Assembly (NCBI GenBank): GCA_947034885.2
Contig: OX344750.2
Span: forward strand, 39,170,821 to 39,234,820
Direction of reading: 5' to 3'
DNA length: 64,000 bases
Source of the DNA: Thuidium tamariscinum
Lineage: Eukaryota > Streptophyta > Bryopsida > Hypnales > Thuidiaceae
The notes under the pieces were generated by a model. The model was not told the origin of the DNA and ran no database searches. It saw only the letters and a program-made list of their open reading frames with translations. Made by a program: the position numbers and the translations under genes. Below are positions 49,801 through 62,754 of the stretch, one piece after another (the stretch's first letter is position 1; every line of letters starts with the position of its first letter).

Positions 49801-50943
49801 CACTACGTTACGGGCATTGCCTACGACCTCCTCAATCCACCGTTCGTTGTCCCAATCTTTCAGTAATAAATTCAGGGCATGGACCACGCAACCCTGGAAA
49901 AATATATGAGGGTACTTTGGAGATATCAAGTTGTATGCGGCTTCATTCACAGGTGCATTATCTGCGCTTATTTGTACTATTTTGGAAGGACTCACTTCTT
50001 TTATGAATTTTTCCAATATGGAGGCCAAATAGGCAGCATTCTTCTCTTTTCCTGTTGTATCCACCGATCCTAGGAATTGCTCGCCCGCAGAAGACACGAG
50101 CATTGCATTTACCAATGGACAATTTGCCGCCAAAGTCCACCCATCAATAGACAATGTTGCTCCAAACTTCCTGATGTTGTCTTCTGTTCGCTTCTTGATA
50201 TTCACTTTAATGTCTGCCTTCGCTTGATCAAGCAACTTATGTCGTAATTCATGGTATGACGGTGGGGTATAGGATTTTTGAAACTCAGCCGTTTTCTTCA
50301 CCGCTTCTTTAAATGCTGCATTCTGTGCCACCGAAAATAGTATGTTCGCAGCATAAAAAAAATTAGCCCACATTGCATGCAATTTCCGTCTATTTGCTTC
50401 TTCAAAGCCATCTCCTATCCGCCTCTGCACCAAAGGCCTACTAGTTGATCCTACCCCTGTGTCTCCTTCATTAGATGCTTGAGTACTTGCAAGTGCTCCA
50501 GAAGACACGCGGACAATCTCTTTTGGTATTGTACAAGAATCTTCTAGTGTAAGACGTACTGACGATGTCAAGGGTCTCTCATTTGCTGCATCATTTACAA
50601 CCGTGGCCTCCACTGTCCCGTTTCCACCTAAATTCTCGTTTTCACCTCTTCATGGGATTACCCCCTTGCACTGACGAAATAGCTTCTGAACTTGGGATGT
50701 GAGTCGTGGACATAGACTGATTCCTCGATCACGAGACCTCGATGCACCTTCATAACCAAGATGGTTGAACATACGGCATGTTTTTTTTGCAAACACTAGG
50801 TTGCAGGCTCTGCATTGTACTTTCCCAGCTGAAGGGGTGCCATACCAAGAAGACCAATCCTTGCTCATAGTGATGAATTTTAAGTGCTTGTTTTGAACTT
50901 CAAATTCCAAGTGTAACCACGAAAAGGGTGAAGATCTCCGCAC
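46851..50943 (-). pseudogene. hAT-superfamily transposase, broken
   Basis: One long minus-strand reading frame encodes a hAT transposase. A BED-type zinc finger (WYGTPSAGKVQCRACNLVF, from about 50880) is followed by a DUF659-like core with SIDGWT and VQISADNA (candidate catalytic Asp residues) and CVVHALNLLL. The C-terminal hAT dimerisation block holds HAWWDFEG, SSSSCERNWSSYSFVHNKSQ (candidate catalytic Glu), an acidic tail and a basic end. The frame is broken by TGA at 50650-50652, TGA at 49168-49170 and a 744-bp insertion (47204-47947). All three parts lie in the same frame once the insertion is set aside. It cannot make full-length transposase. A GC-rich promoter-like island lies upstream at 51060-51430. 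Confidence 0.9.
47204..47947. mobile_element. Family C, copy 6, inserted in the hAT gene
   Basis: A 744-bp member with ends GGGTGAATGCAAGAAAG and CTTTCTTGCAATGACCC. TTAT is duplicated at 47200-47203 and 47948-47951. It interrupts the hAT coding sequence after ...SKKARN. Leaving out the element and one TTAT restores a continuous frame into ...KRILEAF. Confidence 0.9.
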
Positions 50944-51059
50944 GAATAAAAATAGTTAATAAAGTAACTGATAAAGTTTGAATGAAGCCTTGGAAACCAA
51001 AGCCCCCCTGACCACTGAACTATGCATTACCAAGCAAGGGACACAACCGAAATTGCAGC

Positions 51060-51430
51060 GCTTAGCCCTTGGAAATCTTAGCGTTCAGCTTTACAGGAGT
51101 GCTTGCAAATGACAATTTCTGGAGACTTATACTCCTCAGTTCTAAGGTTGCTCTTCGTGACCGTTGCAATGGACGGGAGACAATCACGATTGACAGTGCG
51201 GACGGAACTGCGGACGGCCTGACAGGGTACTCCAATCGGACGGACAACCCGATGCGGACGGGTTGGTGGACGGTGAGCGGTCGCGGACGGACCCCCATCG
51301 GACGCCCAGGAAGAGGCGGACGGCCCAAAATCGGACGGCCTTCCGCAGGGGAAGAATCTCGCGGACAACGGCGAGTGGCGGACAGCCGAGATCGGACGGC
51401 CCCGACGAGGCGGACGCATCCACAAGGCTT
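51060..51430 (-). promoter_or_regulatory. CCGTCC-array promoter-like island of hAT gene
   Basis: A GC-rich array of GTCCG/GGACGG words (51135-51425) is followed on the gene strand by GTATAAG (51132-51126), about 190 bp before the first frame of the transposase. The same layout occurs upstream of the genes ending at 53478 and beginning near 63139. Confidence 0.55.
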
Positions 51431-51983
51431 TTTTGTGGCTTTAGGGTGCCACATTGCACCAAGAAAAATGATCTGGCTAAAAAACACTACAAAAAATTCC
51501 CAGAAATTTGGTTGACATCGCCAGACAACTTTGAAAATTTTAAAAATATTTGATGAAATCGCCTAATTTTGGATGAAAACCATACTATACATCCCAAAGT
51601 GGATGAATATTGCAATTTGAAGCATCACTATAACATTTTCTATCACCACTACAGCACTTCTTCAAATATTTAAAAAAAAGCCCTGATCCAGATTAGTAAT
51701 TTCTAACATTTCAATGGAAAAATATCCTTTCTTTATCCCTAAAAAATTCGAGCAGCTCCACTTCACGAGGTCACATTTTTATGAAAAAATGTTGAAAATG
51801 TTGGTTACTCTTTGCATTTATTCTGCAATGCAAGTTAGTTATGTGATTCAAGAACTTCAAATCATTTGGAATTGAACAAATAATAGGAAAAAAATAATAA
51901 GTAGAAAGAAGTATAGAATGCTTCAAAATAATGAAATGTGAACAATTCATTTTTGCAAATGAAAAATGCCGGTTTCAGTACTA
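51431..51983. other. Gene-free AT-rich DNA
   Basis: No gene is seen between the GC-rich island and the next repeat. The outer terminal repeat of the hAT element was sought here and not found. Confidence 0.5.
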
Positions 51984-52930
51984 TAACCCCTAAAGGACCA
52001 AGAGTCCACTTGGGGGACTTCAAGAATTTGGGCAAGTACTTGTCACTTCAATTTTGAATGAATTTGCTTGAAATTTTCACATAACTCAAATAGAAAACTT
52101 GATTACCTTTGTCGGAATATTATTTTTTTTCAATTGGTGACTGGGAACAAAAGTTATGCCATCTTTAATATCATTTTCATGTTGTCAGGCAAAAACAAAA
52201 ATCTACAAAAGCTTCAAAATTAAAAAATTCATTTTTTTTTCTTATTGATTTTATTTTTGTCTACAAGTGAAGCTTTGATTCATTCCATTTGGATTAGTGA
52301 TGTGAAAGTCATTAACAATCTTGTTTTTCGGGCAATCTAAGCATCTTCTTGAAAAAATAACTTGTAGGATTCATTGGTGAATGCAATTTCCACAATTTAA
52401 AAAAAAAATGTTGGACAAGGTTGGTTTTGTTTGCTAAAACAATTTCGCCATTGGGATTTTTGTGTTTCAATTCAATCTATGAGATATTTGCAATTTACTT
52501 TTTCTTTCAATCTTGGACCTACATGGCTACATCTATTTGACAATTTTTTAAAGAATGAAAAGAAAAACTTTATTTTCTGAATTTTTTTTCCTAAGCTCTT
52601 ACCTCAATTTCTCAATAGAAAAAAGTTTAAATTCTAGGTCTGTAGTGCAAAAAAATTACAAAAATGGAAGACAAAGTCATTTGAAGTTGCAAACTAGAGT
52701 TTAAGAAAACTTTGTTTTCCAACTTTGAATGCTCATATCTTCCTATCTATACGGTCAAACTTCATGAAATTTCCACCACATGATCTTACTTAAGTAAAGT
52801 ACAAGATCCTATGTTCTGATTCTAAAAAATTAGTTTTCTTGTTTTTCATTGATGAATGAAGCAGAAATGGCAGTTTCAAGTGGTTTTGGCCTTCTAGGTT
52901 GAAAAATGGCCGTGGTCCTCTAGGGGTTAA
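51984..52930. mobile_element. TTAACCCC repeat family B, copy 3
   Basis: A 947-bp unit bounded by TAACCCCTAAAGGACCA and TGGTCCTCTAGGGGTTA (16 of 17 positions pair). The interior matches 21640-22200 and, reversed, 39015-39619. There is no coding content. Confidence 0.7.
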
Positions 52931-53477
52931 AGAACACTCTTCACCCAATGTTTCATTTTTTTTCTAAAATATTAGAAATTGAATTTCATACAAAATTTTA
53001 AACTTTCCTATAGAGTAGAAATTCTACTACTTCACGCAAAGTACTCGAAATTCAAATTCTAGTCACACTAATCCAAACTCAAGAAAGTTTTGGCTCATTC
53101 AATAGAATGAAATGGATCAAAGCTTTCTATTTACACATCAATCTAATGAAACAATTTCAATTTTCAATTTCTTAAAAACATGTTTCTTAAATCATCAAAC
53201 AAAAACATCTTCGTATACGATCAATTGATCATATGATGGTGCATATCAAACTTCAACTAAAATAAAAGTCTTCAAATGTATACACACTTGCAACTTTGTA
53301 TTTCACACATATTTTATTATTTTTGTATTGCTAAAACAAAATACAAACCATACTATAGCTACTATGAATGATTTGCAATGAATCTCCGAAAGATTCAAAG
53401 TGAAAACAAAACCTCCGTAATATAATATCTAATAGCTAATAAAAGATTCACTTCTACTAAATCTTTTCATGACTAAT
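52931..53477. other. Gene-free AT-rich DNA
   Basis: No gene is seen. It borders the 3' end of the following minus-strand element gene. Confidence 0.5.
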
Positions 53478-56400
53478 TTACGGTGTAACACGAGATGGAC
53501 CCTCTCTATCCCTAAGTCTTGCACTTGTACAGCGAGTGTGAGGACCGGGGCTTCCTTCACCAGTGGACCCTCTCGAAGCCACTTCCATGTCAACGGCACT
53601 GAATTGTCTTTTTGTTTCTGGAGAGAAGTCATCCTCATCTTCCATCCTCCGTTTATTCTTTCGCTTCTAAGGCAGATCCACTTCATGTGCCTTTAATGCT
53701 TCCAAGGCATCATCTACTGAAGCTACCACCAAGTTCAGTGTTACATTGACATCTCCAACGGAAAACCAGTGCGGGCCGGGGCCATCTCCTCCCACTAAAA
53801 ATTTTCGAAAAGACATTATGGCCTCGCTCATCCTCCTGTCAAAAGCCCCTGCCACTTCCACAATTGACTGTGAGGAGTTGGAATCCTCGTCTAACTCTAC
53901 AAGAGCTCGAACCTTGGCAACTTCTTCCAACTTTGACAGGAAGAGGGCCCTCCCTATCAATGTGTGATTGTACACCCCGTATCGTTCTTGCAACTCTTTT
54001 GTATGCTCCACATCCACCCAATTGCCATTTGGTCCTTTGTTCACTTCCTTCTCTGGAAATCGAAAGAACTTGTGATGGTCTATGCTCCAATGCCCACCCA
54101 TACCGCGACAAAACAATTCGCGAGCTTCGGCATCTTCAATACCCCTTGCTCGCAATTCCATATGTCGATCTTTGGTCATCCACACAAAGGGATCCAGCGG
54201 CACCATTGAGTCTTCGTACAACCCATGCTTGTCTTCCAATGAATCCCACGTGAGAGGTTTTCCCCAATGCATATAATTTTGGAAGTAAAACGGGGCTTGA
54301 TCAAGTGGAAGGGTCCATCGATTGTATTCGTGACTAGGGGGCATACATTCCAAGGTCCCAACCATTTCGTAAAACTTGGAACTCAAAGGAGAACGACACT
54401 CCGGACAACCCGAGCGAACGAGTGAGGCTTTGATTAAGCACGTCACAGGGAAAGTGTAACGACATTGGCCCATAGTTAGGGCTCCCTCGGGACCAAATGG
54501 ACCTTGACAAATGCTGCATTTACCTTCCAAGATCCCTCGAGAAGTGTGAGAAGCATGCACCACTGTCTTCTCATTGTGCTTGATGTGTGCCGAAAGAGTG
54601 TTGTACGGAACCCAACCTTCTTCTACCTCCAAGGCCCAATTGATGTGGGACGATTCTTCTTTCTTTGTGTGGTTCAATCGCTCGAACATCGCGTCCATGT
54701 CTCCCCAACACGTGATTTCTGTAGTCCCCTTTGGATGTGTTTCAAACCTCTTCCTCAAACTCATCAATGAAGATTCTATAATTTGTTGTTGCTCATCCGA
54801 TTTTCCTACCAATTTGAGAAGCCCTTTCATTGCTCGCGAAACTACGGTTGGTTTGTCTTCTAGTTTTTGAATCCATGCCAACCATCAATCGTCTTTGCTA
54901 CTCTTTGGAAGGTAGTCATCCAATCGAACAACATGCTCCAGTCGTTGCAATTCACTCTGCAAAGACGCGTTCTCTTCGGTGAGCTTCTCCACTTTCTGCT
55001 TCAATTCATCAACTTCATGGCATTCTGTTTGAATGGAAGCATCTTGAAATGAAGATGCGCGATTTGCAATGGCCACTACAGTTCTCTTCGGTGAGCTTCT
55101 CCACTTTCTGCTTCAATTCATCAACTTCATGGCATTCTGTTTGAATGGAAGCATCTTGAAATGAAGATGCGCGATTTGCAATGGCCACTACAGGTGTCAC
55201 TTCTTGTATCTTGTTTTTCTCATCGCCACTGAAATGCTTAGCTCCATCTTTTTGCTTAGCTTTTGGAAACTCAGCTTTTTTGATTACATCCTTCAATGTC
55301 CCAACTTCTGACTCCAAATCTTTAATACGCTCACTTTGCCATTTCACTGTTGCAACCTGAAATTGTGCCTCATTCTTGGAAATCCTCAATTGCTCTACCA
55401 TTTTGTCTGAGGTTCCCTTGAATTCTTCCTGCAACGCCACCAATTTTGTATTTTCTTCCAAGAAGGCCACCAATTGGCGCTTGTCCTCGAAGCGCTCGTC
55501 CAAAAATGGAAACAAGGACTCGGTGAACTTATGAAACGTCAATGCACTTGCCAACAATTCAGGTGACAATTTTGCAAACTCCTGTGCCACCTCTATAAGT
55601 TGCGGAGATACTTCAGCTACAAATCGACTTAGATTTGCCAATGTCACTTGGATTTCAGCAACACTTGCCCAACCGCGACGATTGGCTTCACCTTGGGTTG
55701 CATTGCTTGTGTTGGCCTCACTTGTGTCTTCCGACCGTTTTAGGTCAAGAAGATGAGACCCAAACAGAACTGAAGCCTCCAACAACCGTTCCAACTCTGC
55801 GGCATTCGGCATGTTTGAAAGAGCCTCCAATTGTGACGTGTTCAAGGTGGACAAATGCGGATATTGGTTGTGGATGACTTCAACATCCATGACTACTTCT
55901 TTTCCTTTTCCATGAGATGCCTCTCCATTTTTTTGGGCGGTAGCCGCTTCAATTCTCGCACTCTGTACGGGGCTGGAAACACTCGGTTTGCTCGAACATG
56001 ATGGTTTTGAATGTACATCCGCGAAGATGTTGAGAGCATTACTGTCAATAAAATCATGAACTGCAGCACTGGCCTCTGCAACTTCTCCCTCGGCTACCTC
56101 TTCCGTACCTTCACTACCTTCACATCGAGCCAATGGGGGCCCACCCTCTTTCTTCCCACTTTGTATATCTTCAATAATGCCCTGTTCAACCACCGTCGTA
56201 ACATTTGGTGTACATATTAAATCCGTAGGAGGAGTTGCAAACACTTCTCCTTCCACACCTTCACCTTCAGTATCTTCCATTGTCCTCAAAGTGTGTGTAG
56301 GTTGCAAGCGTGGTCCATCATTTGGTACCTCTGAGACCTTTGTTTCAATTTTTCTAGTATTTTTTAATACTCTTTTGGGCTTCGGTACCTCACTTGGCCC

Positions 56401-56900
56401 TCCTTGAGGATTGTACAAATCGGGAATGTCTTTTCCATTCATTTCTTATACAAATGGAATTGATGCTGTCGTCGGATACGTGCTCCAATCCACCTTGCGT
56501 TCCAATATCAATTTTGCATACACCATGGAAGCCAAGCTGTAGTTTATATACCCTTTACTCATTGCTTTCTTTCCAAAGAGGGCCCGCCAAACCTCCAAAG
56601 CGCGATGCACAAAATGTGCGTTGTTGCAGTTGGTGGGTTTGCAAAAAAAACCACGTGTATGGAGTTCATGGGCCTCCCTAGGCCACAACTTGTCAATGTG
56701 GTACATTTTCACGTATTTTTTGCACATTTTGGAAGACCAATATGGTGCTGCCTCATCCTCCCATCCGTTTTCCGCTTTGATCTTTGGGTCATCTAAAATC
56801 TCATAATGTAATTCGTGACTGGCTCCCTTTGGCTTATGCCTTCGATTGTCACCACCCGCGGGATTTATTCCCCCACCACGTTCATCACCCTCACTTGCCA
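53478..56900 (-). pseudogene. Large coiled-coil/degenerate-RING protein of unknown family, broken
   Basis: I do not recognise this family. A single minus-strand frame runs from MASEGDERGG (ATG at 56900-56898) to TAA at 53478-53480, about 1000 residues. It is broken by TAA at 56446-56448, an exact 112-bp tandem duplication (frameshift), TGA at 54885-54887 and TAG at 53667-53669. In order it has: a conserved-looking N-terminal block with cysteines (MCKKYVKMYHIDKLWP, GFFCKPTNCNNAHFVHRALE); a low-complexity acidic region; long coiled coils (about 55050-55500); a RING-like cluster CSICQGPFG...C-x7-C...CPEC in which the usual His is Tyr; and a C-terminal part with the basic run KRKNKRR, a possible nuclear signal. 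A GC-rich array with GTATAAG lies upstream. Context suggests an accessory or mobile-element protein rather than a host gene. Confidence 0.65.
54969..55192. repeat. Exact 112-bp tandem duplication
   Basis: 54969-55080 and 55081-55192 are identical, beginning GTTCTCTTCGGTGAGCTTCT and ending ATGGCCACTACA. The unit is not a multiple of three, so it shifts the frame of the coiled-coil part. Identity of the two copies suggests a recent event. Confidence 0.95.
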
Positions 56901-56999
56901 TGACTTCGACTCCACGAGTGTTGTGAAATAAATAATCAAATAGATCACCCAACTCTCCACCTCGTAGGAGCAACTGGTACAATGAAGCAACAGTAGAAC

Positions 57000-57420
57000 A
57001 TCCGACAAGGTTGAACCCAATAATGGAGAGAAGAGTGAAAGAAATCTGTCCGCCGTCCGCCCTTATACCCGTCCGACCCCGAACCTAACTTGGATCGGAA
57101 TCGATCGTCTGCCCGAATGACCCGAAGTAGCCCCGACCGTCCGCGAGGGCAGACAGTCCGTCGCCGTCCGCGCCCGCCCCTAGATCCGTCCGCTGAACCT
57201 CCATCCGCGCGCTCAACCCTAAAACGGCCGTCCACACCTCCCGTCGGCCCGTCCACAGCTGCCGTCCGCCCGTCCGCGCATCGCAGATGCCGACCGCCCG
57301 TCCGCAGCTGCCATCCGCCTGTCCGATGGCTCTGTCCGCGCGCTGAAGTTTGGGATTCTCCTATGCGTGTGTCCTCGGATTCTAAGTCGGCCAGCAAAGC
57401 AAACAGCGCGCAATGAGGAA
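57000..57420 (-). promoter_or_regulatory. GGACGG-array promoter-like island of the RING-like gene
   Basis: On the gene strand, an array of CGGACGG words (57350-57045) contains GTATAAG (57068-57062) directly between two GGACGG-type words. It sits about 165 bp upstream of the proposed ATG. It is surrounded by strongly AT-rich DNA. Confidence 0.55.
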
Positions 57421-57548
57421 TTTAGGATACAGGGATCCAATGTTGGAGTTATTTAAATTTAGTTCTTGTAAAATTATTCAAGGAATTTAAAGCAAGCAAT
57501 GATAGTATGTGCAGTTTTTTAATATTTCTGAGACTTTCTCAAGGTCCA

Positions 57549-57600
57549 GGGTTTAGGGTTTAGGGTTTAGGGTTTGTAGGGTTGAGGGTTGAGGGTTTAG
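57549..57600. repeat. Interstitial TTTAGGG telomere-type repeats
   Basis: Consecutive GGGTTTA units are followed by degenerate GGGTTGA units. TTTAGGG is the common plant telomere repeat. The run is short and internal, so it is not a chromosome end. Confidence 0.8.
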
Positions 57601-60600
57601 TGGCAATTTTCATATTCATGACATTCTATTGAAAAAGAAATTTGTATGACAAATATCATCATTATATAAATGATGAAAGTGAATATCCAATAATTTAGAA
57701 GAGAGACACAACGACACATATATGAATTTGCTTTCGAATGCACTACTTTTATATTGCCATGTCACTAATCAAAATAGAATGATTTGAAGTTTACATGTAC
57801 ATATTGGTCAATTCTTGGTCAATTCTAACGAATTTTTCATCGTTATAGGGAATCCCTTCAAGCATTCTATGAATACTCTTTTTGGTTGTTTTTTACCAAG
57901 CTAACTCTAAAAATTAGCAATAAGCAAAATAAATAAAATTTCAAGGATTGGGTGGAACTATAGGATTTACAACCCCCAATACTTTTACTACTTAGTCCAC
58001 AGTGTCCTCTAACTTATGTTTGACAAAAGCCATTGTTGGACAGAAGGTAATTCATAGTCATTCATGTTTGACTTCACTAGCTCTATAGTACACATGTTTA
58101 GCCACTCTTGGTACAATTGTACCCTAGGAGTCTAATATAAATACATAATATAGAGCATATATGAAATTTTTAGGAAATTTTACTTGCCCGTGCAAAGTTC
58201 TGGCAAATTTGTTTCACTATGACTACTATCACTAATGCCCCCAAGGGATATAAAACACATAAGTTATATCCAAACAAACCTCCTAAAGTATTTGTACCCC
58301 AACCCCATATATACCAACCCTACACACTCCAATTTTAACTGACGCAATCATGTCTATTTGTTTGTCAAAACCTTAATTATTGAGGCACCCATCCACTCAC
58401 CTATTTAACCGGATTTCCTTCACCGTCCAATCCCTTGTCTTACCTGACTCCATCCACCAAGAGCCAAAGACCCCATCTACCGTTATGTCTAGGTCTTATC
58501 TATTTTACACTATTCATTTGTTCAAAAATTGAAAGTCCTTTGCTCACACATTGGATTTTGAAATAGATTTTTGCTTTCAAAAATTGGTATTAATGGATCA
58601 AGTATCCAATGTAGCATTAATGTATGAAAAGGTCATTAAATATATGTTTTTATTTATAGAGAAAGAAAATGGTGACAAAGTTGGTATATGTAATATGCAA
58701 ATGAAATCTAAAATTCAAAGTCTACAACTTTGATTTGTACATTGATCAATTCCAAAATATTCTAACTTCTAAAAGTAACTTTTCAAATATTACAAAAAAT
58801 GACCCTTCACAAATAACTTGAATAAAAAAGCAAAATAAAATCTTCAAAATTCACTATGATTAGAGCTTTACTTTTAGAATTTAGAGGCTACTAAAAATTC
58901 TTGAAAAAAACATAAATATCAAACTACAATCCATTTGAGAAGGAATATCTACTAAATTTTTGGCTTCAAATATTAGTGAAAAATAGTGGCTAGTGTGCTA
59001 GTTGACCTAGCCATATGGATATGATTTATGAATCATATCTTTGACTATTATTTAAGAGTCATTAAATTATTCCTCTAACTAGCATTTTACACCATATCTT
59101 CACAATTTGGAAATTTAGACCTCTCCTAGGCTTTAGAAGTTAAAAGGGTATTCAATTAAGAAATATATCAAAAGTATTACTTTGTTAAGATTCTACAAAA
59201 CTTTGAAGTTTAGTTTCCACGAAAATATAGTGCCTTGGGCTTTTAGAGGGTTAAAAAAATGCTAAATTGACAATATACTAGTATTATACCATTTAGGGAA
59301 CTAAATACAATTAGCTAGAATATTAATTTTGGATGTTGGAAGCCTCCTTCCTTTACTACTTTCAAGATTTTTCCTATACTTTTAGTCAAAATTTATGAAT
59401 CTAACAATAAATCTAGATTCAAGTAAAAACAATGCAAAACTCATTGTTGAAATGGCCATAATGAGCCTCAAACAATAAGGCTTGTCCTTTTTGTTATTGG
59501 AAAAAGCACAATCAAATACACCATTTATTTAAAGTCAACCTTTCAACATTTTAATTCAAAACTTATGGTCTTACAAAATGTAATCCAAAATTAGTTCGAA
59601 TTTGTTCCCACTTCATCTACATACTATTCATTTAGGAATTTTATGATAATAAGTTAAATTTCTAGCTTTTTATAGGCATTATGCATCATGAATTATTTGG
59701 ATCTCTTTTATATTGAAGATAGACTATTAACACTTAGGATATTTACCCCTAAATGTCCATACATCTATACCACCATTCATCCTTGGTCAAATTCAATCAT
59801 GAATTTTGAGATTTGCATTTTAATATTTAAACTAACAAAAGGAAGGATGTTTTTGAATCTATTTAAAGTAAGTTTTAAACTTTTGGCATTTTAGGAAATT
59901 ACCTTAATTGTAAACTTGATGTATTAAAATAATAATTACTTTGCATATTTTGGTTCTCATTCTCATCTCTTACATTCTTGAGTTTGTGATTTTAAATAAA
60001 TCTATCCTTCATTTAGGAAATAAGATCTAGAATATTCTAATGTGTTTTTGAATTGATGTACAGTTTTTTAAATAAATTAAAAAAAAATGGCAGTAGTTTG
60101 CAAAATAAAAAATAAAAATAAAATTGAAAATGATTAAATTCATTTATTAAATTTAAATTTTCTATTAGTAAATTAAATAAATAGAATCTTAAGCCTAGAT
60201 ATTGTTTGATATTGGTTCTGATTTGATTTGAAGGTTAAGCAACTTAGAGTTTAATACATAAAGTAATTGACATAATATTAAATATTAAATTTAATTTCAA
60301 TTTTTAAAATGTATTTCTGAACTAATCAAGTTGTTTTGGATGTATTTATAACTAATCTACATGAATGTCATATTCGGAAATAATGAAGTCATTTTTTTTT
60401 TAAAAGTATCACATGCCATCTTGTAATTGGTGCAATGTGATGTTGACCCCTAAAAATTGATCATGGAGGTTCAATTTTTGAACACCAAAGTGTTGAATAA
60501 GTCCTTCACCTATAGTATAACCTGTTAAAAAATAGTAATTGTTTGCAAGCACAAGTAAAGTGGTGATTGTCAAGATGGAATTCAACTATATATCTATATT

Positions 60601-62754
60601 AATAGTCATTCAAGGCATTGTTGCACTACCTACTTCATGTTTTTATTTTAAGTTTTAAAAATTGATATTTGACCTTTTGACTATTTGATTATTCCAATTT
60701 CATTACAAAATAGATATTTCATAGCCTTTACAACTTAGAGTTGGAATTTTGGCTTTGGTACAATGAAGATTGAAGTCACACTTCTATTTTAATTTTTTTA
60801 ATTTATCACATCAAAGATCTCAAGTATACCTTTATGTTGAGCAGTTAAAATTAGAATTTAGAACTTAAGACTTGGGATTTGTGTAAAAATATATCTTGAA
60901 TTGATATATTCTTAAAGGATGGTAAAGAATGGCTTGCAATTAACTAAATTAACTTATTGGAAATGAAGTGATTTGAGGCTTAATTATATAATAATATAAG
61001 AAGGATCATACCGACATAAACTTCAAGCAATAATATTTCAAAATTTTAAAAATATGATCAAATTTTCTTTTCATTTTATTACATTAGGGCATAGGCAACT
61101 TCCATACCTCTTACAAATTTTTCATAGTTCCAAATACTTACATCTTTTTAATCCTTTCACTAAGCTCTTATATGTCATGCATTTGTTACTTGCTAAATCT
61201 AAAGATATTATGAAACTAAGTGAAGCTTAACAACATGATATTGACTAAAAACCAAAGTCTATACTAAAAATCCAAGTCCTTATAATTTGACTATACAACA
61301 AATTATTCATTTAGTTCATAAAAATTCAAGGTGAATTTCATAATATCAAACAATTCAAATTAAATTAAAGGAATAAATTTTTAAAATATCAATACAAAAA
61401 TTTGTAATGTAATTAAGAGAATTATAGTACTACCCTTTTTTGAAATGAAGTCTATCCAAAAATTTATAAAATTTATAAAATTATGATAATTTAAATTTTT
61501 TATTCAAATTTGTGGGTTGGTGGAAAATTTGAGAAATTCTATTTGAAATTAGAAGGACCTATGTACAAGTGCATTATTTTAAACCATATTTGTAGAGTTT
61601 TTTTTTATTAAATTGATATTAGCTAATGCGCAAGTTCAACAACATTCTTCAATGTGTCTTGATTGTAAATTATGTAGCTAAAATTTTCATTTGGTTCTAC
61701 TGTTGATTAGTGACTATTGTTGGAGAATGTTAAATAAATATATTCTTGATTTACACTAATTATACAAGAGACTACTATCTTTTTTATTATTTGTAACATT
61801 CTTGAACTGCTTTAAAAATTATTTTGGGGGAAGAAATATACTATAGGCTTGTGAAAAGCTATTAGAATGATAGAAAAATTGCATTAAGAATAATAAATGA
61901 ATCAAATGCTAAGAAAAAATGAATTGAATTTATATGAACCTAAGATATTATTATTATCATTATTATTATAGTGAATGAGCAACAAGACAAGTGCACTAAA
62001 AAATATCACTATTTTAAAATTTTGCATTCAAATTCTTGTTTAGAATGAAGATATGAATTCAAGACATGTACACCAGTTGAATTTCAAAGCCTACAGTCAA
62101 TTAATCCCTAAAAGATCAAAGAACTCACTTTGAGATTTTTTAATAATTTTTTGACTTCATAATTTGTAATTATTGCATGAAAGTTATAGGATGGATGCTA
62201 ATCATCCTCATCTACAAGTGAAGGTTTATGTGAGGTCATTCCAATAAATATCGCAAAGTTATAAGGTTGGTGTACTTATGTTTATAATAGTAGAGGAACC
62301 CATAACTGATTGAATAAGCACATCTAGACATGATCTAAGGTAGTGAAAAGCAAAAAAAATATTTTCAAAGTTACATAGATAGAAATGATGGGGATTGCCA
62401 AAAAATTGGTAATTTTATCTCTTGAATTGAAATTACTATGAATTTTGAAAGGCAAAAGTTAGGCTTGACCTATGACCAACATCTAGAGTCATCCAATGTA
62501 GATCATTCAAGAACTACTTTTACGCTCATTCTTCTCTATTTTCTATCTCACTTGTGTGTCATAAATTTATTGGTTCAAAGCTTTAAAAGTAGAAAAATAC
62601 ATATTCCAAAGAGAAAATGGAAATATTTTTTCAACTTAAATCCTATTGATTGCCAATGGGGTGTTGGTTAGTAATGTGTCCCTCTACTAAAGCACTTGAA
62701 ATTCATAGCTTTCCATACAATGCCCAAATGTCTACATTAAATTATAATGGTACC
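57601..62754. other. Five kilobases of AT-rich, gene-free DNA
   Basis: I see no gene, no long inverted repeat and no clear array. The words GGGCTTTTAGAGGGTTAAA near 59237 resemble a family B end. Short open frames are of random character. Confidence 0.55.

Noticed and set aside
49140-50660. Introns spanning the two hAT in-frame stops
   Set aside because: The frame is continuous on both sides of each stop with no convincing GT..AG pair, so point mutation is simpler.
57549-57600. Chromosome end
   Set aside because: The TTTAGGG run is only a few units long and is followed by more than 6 kb of sequence including an element gene.
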